Origin: Uloborus plumipes
Lineage: Eukaryota > Arthropoda > Arachnida > Araneae > Uloboridae
Assembly (NCBI GenBank): GCA_038373865.1
Contig: JAXGGA010001106.1
Span: forward strand, 62,001 to 126,000
Reading direction: 5' to 3'
DNA length: 64,000 bases
The notes under the pieces: generated by a model
Told to the model about the DNA's origin: nothing
Database searches by the model: none
Seen by the model: the letters and a program-made list of their open reading frames with translations, nothing else
Made by a program: the position numbers and the translations under genes
Shown here: piece by piece, positions 51,701-60,700 of the stretch
Numbering within the stretch: the stretch's first letter is position 1
How the letters are laid out: each line of letters starts with the position of its first letter

Positions 51701-54700
51701 ACTAACTACACTAAAATTTTAGTTAGCATGACTAAAATGAATGTTACTGAAATTTGAAACAACCTGATATTATCTGAAAAATCATGCACTGCCAGTTTTA
51801 AAAAACTTTCGGCACATAAAACAGTTAACTTAACTGTTTTATGTGCCGAACAGTGTGTTCGGCACATAAAACAGTTAATTTAACTGTTTTATGTTTAACT
51901 TAAAACATTTATTACTGTATTTCATATGGATTAGACAATAATTTATTAGCAACACTGATTTTTTCCTAAATTTTAAACAGAGCCACACTACTACTATACA
52001 ACACACTTACAAAAGTCTGCTTCTGATATACAAAATTATAATGAAGCAACAAAGCATGAAGTCAAACAAATAGGGGGAATTCACATGTATACTAAATTAT
52101 GCTTGTTGTCGGCAGTATAAGTGCAGAAAGATAAATTTTCAATGGATATCCTGACAAAATTGTTAGCTTGAAAACAAGTAGTACACACAAAATTATGCTT
52201 CCTTCAAAAAAACATACCTTTTATAGTGATTGTGCCTTTAAAAACGATTTTAAAAGTCTAAAAAAGAACTACGACATTATAATTTTTAATAATGAATACT
52301 TAAAAGCAAAGTGGGAAGAATAATATTTATATGTATCACGAATTCATACAGGATTTTTTTGACAGTATGAAAGCTTAAGTTTTCGAAGTAAAATTGCCAT
52401 GCACATAGGAAGATCTTGGTTGAAAAAATAGCACTAATAATAAATAGTACAATAAGATACGGGGGTGGAAATAGCAAGAATTCTCAAGACAAAAAATTTT
52501 TAATGTAAAAAACGGAGTGTACCAAGTTCATGAAGCATTAAACATGAAGCATAGAATATAAAACTACATACTTAGACCTGTTTTCTAAAAAGTATTTAAC
52601 CCTTCACTGCACGGTGTGCCAGATCTGGCACAAACCAAATAAACCCTCATATATTCCTATGTTTTTTAAATGCAGTTAAACTGAGCTTTGTGCCCCTTCT
52701 GAAACATTGCTATAACAGTTTAGTGTGATTTTTATGCACTAGTTAGTTGCACTAGTCTAGGTATTACAGTTCTTGCTTTTAAAAAATAGAATGTCTGCAT
52801 TACGGTAAGAAGTGTGCTTAATCATTATTTTCTTTGCTCTAAAAATGTTTAGATATAAATGCTGTACTCAGTGGTAAAAGTTGTTTGTTCCACTTATGGC
52901 ACTAAACATTGTAGATTATTACACTTATCGGTATAAGCTTATACTAAGTGCTTTGTGCCATACGTGAAACAAACAGTTAAAACATCATTTTTGGCACAAG
53001 TTTTTAAGATTAATTTTTTTTTCTTCATTTTTCCTGAACTCAGGGCTATTTAAAAGGTTACACATGATATTTTTCATGAAAATATTTTAAAAATCGTGCA
53101 GTGAAGGGTTAAAAAAAATTGTCCATATCAATAGGGCCCCGAAGTGTACGTTTTGAGGCTAAAAACACCCTCACAGAGGCTTCAGTTGGATAACATTATT
53201 GCCAATCCTCACACAGTTGTTAATGTACATAAAATGATTTTTTTGATCAAAAAACCCCTCCAGAAAGTACTTCTGGCTATGGTAGTGATACATGCAGACA
53301 AAATATATAAGAATTACGATGATTGCATAAGGAATGAAATTATATGAAACTCTCTCACTTTAGTTAATTATAATTTATTTTTCACTATAAGATTAATATG
53401 AATTTCTCGTTAATGCGTACAAATTTAGTTAAAACATTTATTATCGGAGCATTTCCCTGAATTCAAACATGTACTGATTACTTATTACTTTTTAACTTTT
53501 ATTTTGCTCAGTGTCACTTGATCTCGAGTTTTTTCAAAAAGACAGAAATCCATTAAAATACAGATAACTTTAACCCCTGGTACAATAAGTATTTATAACT
53601 GCGACTTAAAAAATTAACGTAAATTTTTTGATCACGGAAATAAAGAAAAAATACAAAAGGCGGAAAATTGCGGATCCGAGGAAGATTTTCATCCCTGTAC
53701 ATGACTACACAAAGGGATTTCAATCACATCTATACATTAAACAAATATTGTCGTATTCAATATTTCCCCTACTGACAAAATTATATACTAAAATGAATAT
53801 AATTGTCCATTCTTGAAATGCCCACACTTACCAAACATTTGTATTGAGGAATGCATAGTCGTACAATAGTCCATCCATAACTAGCTCATCACGGGGGTCC
53901 TCGTGAGAGCACACGATTAGAGAAGGCCTTTTTAGTACATGGGCAGGAATAGAAGGTGCTGACGTAGTAGGAACAGTACTAAGCGTAACAGTTGGCTTTG
54001 TGTCTTCCTGCGTGGTAGGAGTCCAACCGTTACTGTTAGTGTTATTATTGCTGCAGTTATTTTGAGAAGAGGGAGATTCTTCACTTTTGATATTTTCAAT
54101 TGTATTTACATTGCTATTTGGGTAAGGCGAAGACACCTGAAAGTAAGAGCTAAGCATCAGATACACTTCTACAGCAAGATATAATGAACTTTCTTCAAAA
54201 AGAATTATTTGGGAGTACGTGGAAAAATACAACAAATTTACTTTCAAACACAAATATTTTTATAACTTTTTACAATGTGCAACAATATATGCTTGCATAT
54301 AAATCTATTGTGAATAAATTGACACCCTACTTTTACTGAAAAAAAATCAAAACCTGCATATCTATTGTAGCAGACTCAATATAACCCATCAAAATGCATT
54401 AGTATTTACTTCTATAGTGTTTATTTAAAAGGGTTAGCCAGGAATCTAAAAAATGTCGGCATTTTCGGGTAATTAATTTTTCAAGAGTTGTTACCGAAAA
54501 ATTTTCAGAAACTTTGTCCCTTGTGAAAGTTCTCGCAAAATTCAAAAACGATATGCCATAGAAGCTTCTAGTTTGGCATATAGGCTCAGGGGGAGGTCTA
54601 GATGTGGTTGCATTCAAATGAACCAAAGAGGGTCTCTTGCAGGGCCGTCATTTAGAGTTTTTCCACGGAGGAGGGCAAAGGGTCCAAACACAATGCAACT

Positions 54701-57700
54701 TCATAGGAAAACAAAAAAAAAAAACGCCCACTTACATGTAAATACAATGATTTCTCAAAGTCGGGGGGGGGCTGACCCCCTTGAATGACGGGCCTGGTCT
54801 CGTGCCCCTTTTTGGGGTAAATCAATGTTAACTTCAAAGCAGACTCAAAAGATGTTTTGATTTGACAACTACTTGGAGATATATCGACAAACTTTTGTTC
54901 TCTCTCTATAACTTGGCCACACATTGCCATTTTGGTGGAAAAAAAAATGATTTTTTGAATTTGACTTCAATTTAGCACATTGGCGATATTTTGCGAATAA
55001 TCCAATGAATGATGTCAAAATCACCGATATTTAGCAGCTAAATCATTGTAAAACTTTTTAGATTGATTTGCGAAAAACTGGGTGTAAAGGTTTGAATTGA
55101 GATCTTGCTCACTGTAAGGCCCTATTCTAACACTTAAGGCATCAATTATGAAACTTAAATATAAAAGGAAGTAGTGTGGGGTTCACACCAGATCTTTTCC
55201 TTACCATATCAGTGACTATCTTCTCCTTGACGTCCTTGGTTTCTGCTGTAGCCGACGCCGATGCCGCCGGACTCTGCGTCGACGCACCGGGGTCCTGAGA
55301 TTCCATGGGCGTCGTCTCCTCCTCCTTCACCGAGGGAGGGTGGGGGGACAGGGTGGGCATGGCGGGCTCCGTCGACTGAGAGTTCAATCCGTCCGTCAGC
55401 GGGGTCCCGGGGTGCGGGGACCCGAGGGACGAGGGCTGCACGACGGACGTGTGCAGCTGCGGGAGCCCGCTCGGCGTGGAGGACCGCAGCGACTGGTTCA
55501 GGCCCTTGAACTGGAAGTTCGTGCCGCCGCCGTTGGGCAGCTGGGCCCCGGGCCCCGAGGCCATCGCGAAGGCGGAGGACATGGAGTAGCTGTCCATCTC
55601 CGACGAGCAGTCGGAGAAGGCGCTCCGTTTGTGGAAGGGCACGGCTCCCCGGTACCGGCTCGGCGCCTTGGCCCGGTCGGGTTTCTCGACCTTCCGGACC
55701 GCCGCCGCGGATCCGGCGGTCGTCGGCGCCGTGCAGCTCGGGCTGCCCACGGAGGGCGAAGGACTAGCGGCGGAAACGGCGGCGGCAGCACTGGAAGCGG
55801 GTACTTTAAGCGTGCTTTTCTCTTGGTTTGCATTTCCTTTACACCTGCAAAGTAATACAAATATTTTTAAAAAATGGTTTTGTTAAGAGTTGCTGATTTT
55901 TAAAGATGCAATAAAAATGTCTTTTAATGGAATGTTTCCATTGCAGGGATGTGAAGACACAGTTTCAATCTTAGCAATGACTTGCATTTTATTTATTGTT
56001 GCCATGGTTGGCCAAAGTTACTTAGAAACTACTTATAAGGCTATGGCATACATTATTTTGTCTTTAAATGGACTTTACAATACAAGTTGAGAAACAAGGC
56101 TGAAAATTCTATTAAAACGGAAAATAATCCACCAAATGAAAAAGCAAACAGTTAGCGATTGTAAAAAATCTCATTGCTTAAAATAATTTGCTACATCAAA
56201 TTTAAATACTCCAGAAACACGTAAACTATTCATTGAAATAAATAGATCAAGTCAGATATTAACATTAAAATTTCCATCATAATGCAAAATTAGGAAAAGA
56301 GGAGTAAACATGTTGTTCAAGCATTTTATTTTTTATGTTTGCCTAGGTAAAAAGTAAAAAAAAAGTTGACAAGGCTTCTCATTAAGGATGGATTCAAAGG
56401 AGGGGGGGAGTCCGAAATATGGCACTAATGCCCTTTCCCCCAAAGACCCGAATAAAATGTGGAGAGTACCTGTGGCCAAATGACAGCTTAACCTTTAAGA
56501 ACTGGGTAGTGCACATGCAAGTCTTTTTTCCTTCGAGGACGGGGTTGAAATCTTCGCTTCTACCCTTTGGAGCAGGAGATTTTTCTAAAATTTCATACCC
56601 CCCCCCCTCACTGGGGGATTACGGCTTTGTATTCGAACCACAAAGTCGAAGCCTAACCTAAGTGTTTGCCGTTGCACGTTCTCGTCTTCAGAAGAAAAGA
56701 GATCCGAGGTTCGACAGTTGCACCGCCCGTCTCGAAAGGAAACCTTCTATACGATAAACCCGCATCCAAAAGGTTAAGCATTCACCGATAAATAACAAAG
56801 AAAAACAGACAGCAAAACAGCATACCTTGAGCAATTACACCTGACTAAAGACGAGGGATCGCTGAAATCCCAGAACCCGGGCTCGGCTCCTTCCGCCGTC
56901 TGCTTGCGGCCCTGTAAAGCACTGTCCTGCCAGGAAGCCTCCTTCACCTTCCAGGCCGTCGTGTAGCCCATGTAGGAGCCCGCGGCGCTCTCGCCCGAGG
57001 CGTCGTGGCCCGAGGGGTGTCCCCTGTAGCCGAGGTTCGTCGTCACGGAAGGATCGCAGGGGGACGTGGGAGGGGTGAGGACCCCCGCGAGGAGGGAAGC
57101 CTTCTGCTGGGAAGCACAGAAGCCGGAAGAGGAGGAGGTGCCGAAGGAGGAGAACTGGGTGACGCCGGAGTTCTGGCCGATGGCGGAGAGCTCGTCGATT
57201 TCGGTCACGAGTACGTAGCTCGAGGGATAGCGCATTTTTATGCCACCTGTAAGAGACACCACATACAATGAAAGACAAGTTTTAACACAGAAAAGCATAA
57301 CTAAATAAATAAAAACTTTGTGTTGGTGCCGCAGAGCGATAAATGGCGAATCTCTCTTCGCCATGCGCGCCAATACGCCCAAAGGGTTACTTTTTTACTT
57401 TAAATACAGCCACAATCTTCATTTTTAGTTAGAGTCACCTAAACTCTTGTACTTAGTGTAGTTGTTGTAATCTCTAAGAAAATATAGCGGGAAACTCCCC
57501 ATTTGGTTGTTTGGTAGTAGAATAAAAATGATTTGTTGTTTCATCTGTTGAACATTATTGCATCGCACGAATAGCCTTTGTGTTTGAAAAGTTTTTAAAA
57601 AATAATAAAACTTTAAGAGCCACAAGTTCTAACTCAGAAAAGCCTATGTTTGATATTTTCCCAATCAGTTAAATTCGAAAAGAACTGTCGTGAAATATCT

Positions 57701-60700
57701 TAATGTATTTATACTACAAGTGAACGTCGCTTTTTATGAACATTTCTCACTCCCTAATTTCTCAGGCAATATGAAATAGAACTAAAAGAAAAAAAAGGTT
57801 AAATCAATCTGTAACGTGAAGTTTTCAAAAGATTATTCTTTTAATAAGTTACAATACTAATTAAAGAGCAAATGGAAGAAAGGCAAAATGTCTCCCCCCC
57901 CCCCAAGTTAAATTCAAAATAACAACACGGAGTGTTAGTAGAGCAGAATTTTTTGCTTTATTTGAACAGTTGTGTAAAAAAAAGGATCAAGGCAAAAAAT
58001 CACTCCAAAGTTTATGCTACAATGAGGAAAAACTGGTTTTGAACAGTAAACTCGACTTTCTGAAACACTGGGAAGATAGTTGCCTTTCTTCCTTTCCCCT
58101 TCTTCGATTTAAACAACGTTGAAAGATATCGGTTTGAAAAAAAAAATTACGTTACAAATAAAAAAATAATAAAATATCAAAATAGTCAGATCAAACATAT
58201 AAATAATTTTTAAATTATATTAAATGAAAAACAAAATGACAGCAATGATTCAAATTGTTGCCTACTAATCCTAAAGTACATTATTAATATTCTATCTTGA
58301 ATGTAAATGCTCTAATGTATCTCAAACGTCTTGGCAGCACAACAAAGAACATTCAAGACTTAATCTTGCCAAAGAGCCTAAATCTATACAAAAGAGATAG
58401 ACTAAGAGGATTAAAGCATGTATCTTAATGTAGGAAGAATTTAGTTAGATAGTAAATGAATTATATAATGTTTACAAACTTTTATACACCTTATTTGCAA
58501 AAAATATGAAACTTTTCTCTATGAAAAAACCAACTAACCAACTATGACTTCCACTGCTGACATGATCTGGTCATCGTCACTAACAGATTCTTTCGCATTT
58601 TTTGACCGTAATGGATAAAAGTGATGCCAATCACTCAACAATCTCTGGGTGGTAATATCTGTTTCTTTGTAACTTTGACCAGTCAGAGTGCCTGCCATTC
58701 CATATGGACAAAGTATCACTGAAAAGAATTGACACTGAATTAATTATCTAACATTTAAAAAGATAAACAAATCATATAAAACCAGTTGTACAGCACAATG
58801 TTGAAATTATGCTCACATTCCTTTCCATTTCAGAACTGAAATTTAAAAATTCACTCCGATGCAGTAAAAGCAGTTTTTGATAGTTATGACACTTCTAATT
58901 TTGGACAAGAACTGGACTGTTTATTTGAATACAATAAACCCATTTTGCAGCTAATGTTAAGTGACAAATTAACCTTATCATTCATCCCACAAAACAAAAA
59001 TACAAAGTTTTAGATTTTGATATACTCACATTAAATATTTTGAGGTTAATAAAAAAAAAATTAGAAAGGCATTTTCAAGAAATATGTAAAACATAAATAA
59101 ATGTATAAATAAAAAGTTTAAATGAAAATGGAACGAAATTTTATTTGTTTACTTTGTACAAAGCTTGGTAAACTTTGAAAAAAGCGAATGAAAAAAAGAT
59201 AGAAATTTTGAATGTAGAATTTAAAGAAGAGAGACTTACTCCTTTATATGGTGCTTAAATGGTACTATATGGTACTTTAAGGTGCTACTTTATATAATAT
59301 GGTGCAAAAAACCTTCAAATTTTAGGACTAAGGGAAAAAACATATTTCTTTAAAAATTTAGGAAATTTACTTCTAAACAAATTCAGTTTATGATTTTTGT
59401 AAAACAGAAGTCAAAATATAAATATACCTTTCAAGCCTGTGTGGCAGCCCTGTGCTAATGATAAATGCTGACGCGTTAGCTGACACACTGGAATTCGTTG
59501 TCTGACATCCACACTTGCACAAACAGTACTTTCTCCATGGATAAAAAAGTGAAAAGCAAAAGAAAGTTGCGGGCTGTAAAAAAGCAACAACATTTTTAAG
59601 TAATTATCCAAAAATGACAAAATGCAAATTTATTCTTTAATTTATTTTTGAGATATTTCACACTCTAGGAAAAAATCAGTAACTAGACTACAATTAAAAT
59701 AAGAACAAAAATTAAGGTTGAGTATTTAGAACAAATTTAACATCTTAAAAAGGTAAAATATATAGCTTTAAAGTCAACAATATTTTTTTAAAAACACTAA
59801 AGCAATATCAATGTTTGTTAAAAAGTATACAAAACCTACACAAAACATTTTTGCTATAGTTGAACATAGTAAACACATTTTTCTAACATGGGTTCTAAAT
59901 GCCAGACTAGCAAAGCAAGCTGGATAGAAATGACTATTTTACTGCAAGTTGTTACGCACTTAAAAAATTATAATAATAAAAAAAATTTTAAATTTAAAAA
60001 TAAACAAAATATTAACAAATTTACAAACAGAATTTCAGATCAGAAGCAATGAAGATAAATCATTCATTTGAGAAAATTAATTAGAACAGTAATTAATTCA
60101 AAAGATAAAGGCAACAATTTTAAAACAAAACAAGTCACACAAAGAGAAAAAAGTTGAAAACAACACAACTGAAAACCTTATTCCTTCAACATAAAAACAC
60201 AACATATTTTAAAGGAGACTGAAAAGTTTCTTGTGTGGTAAAAGTTTTTTTCAGATTCAAATTATTGCTATTACAGAAGCAAAAAATCAGTTTAAAAGAG
60301 CAAACCAAATAACAAGAGGTTGTTTTTGTAATAAAGCTAAAAATATTATAAGAATATCTGGATTTATAACCAACAAATACACGAGATTTTGCAAATTGCA
60401 GGAAATGTAAAGCACATGGCATTAAATCATTAAAAGCATAGGTGCTTCAATAAAGAGAGGGTTTTTTTTTTTTTTTAACTGATAAGTCGGAGGGTTTTTT
60501 TTTTATTTCACAACATTGACACAAAATTTTTTTGTTAAAATCGTTTGTGGAGCATTGATAAAACAAGGGCGGGAAGAGACCAATCATCCATAAAATGTAA
60601 AATCAGAACATTAAGTAGCTTCCCTCCCCTCTTTCAGAAAAGAAGGATTCTGTGTCTATGTTTATTTAATTTGTGGAGAACAAGGCCCCATAATGGAGGA

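Noticed and set aside
55340..55855. 171-codon plus-strand open frame
   Set aside because: It lies exactly over the GC-rich MED13 exon; Arg/Gly-rich translation is what GC-rich antisense gives. The minus strand has conserved splice phases and MED13 continuity.
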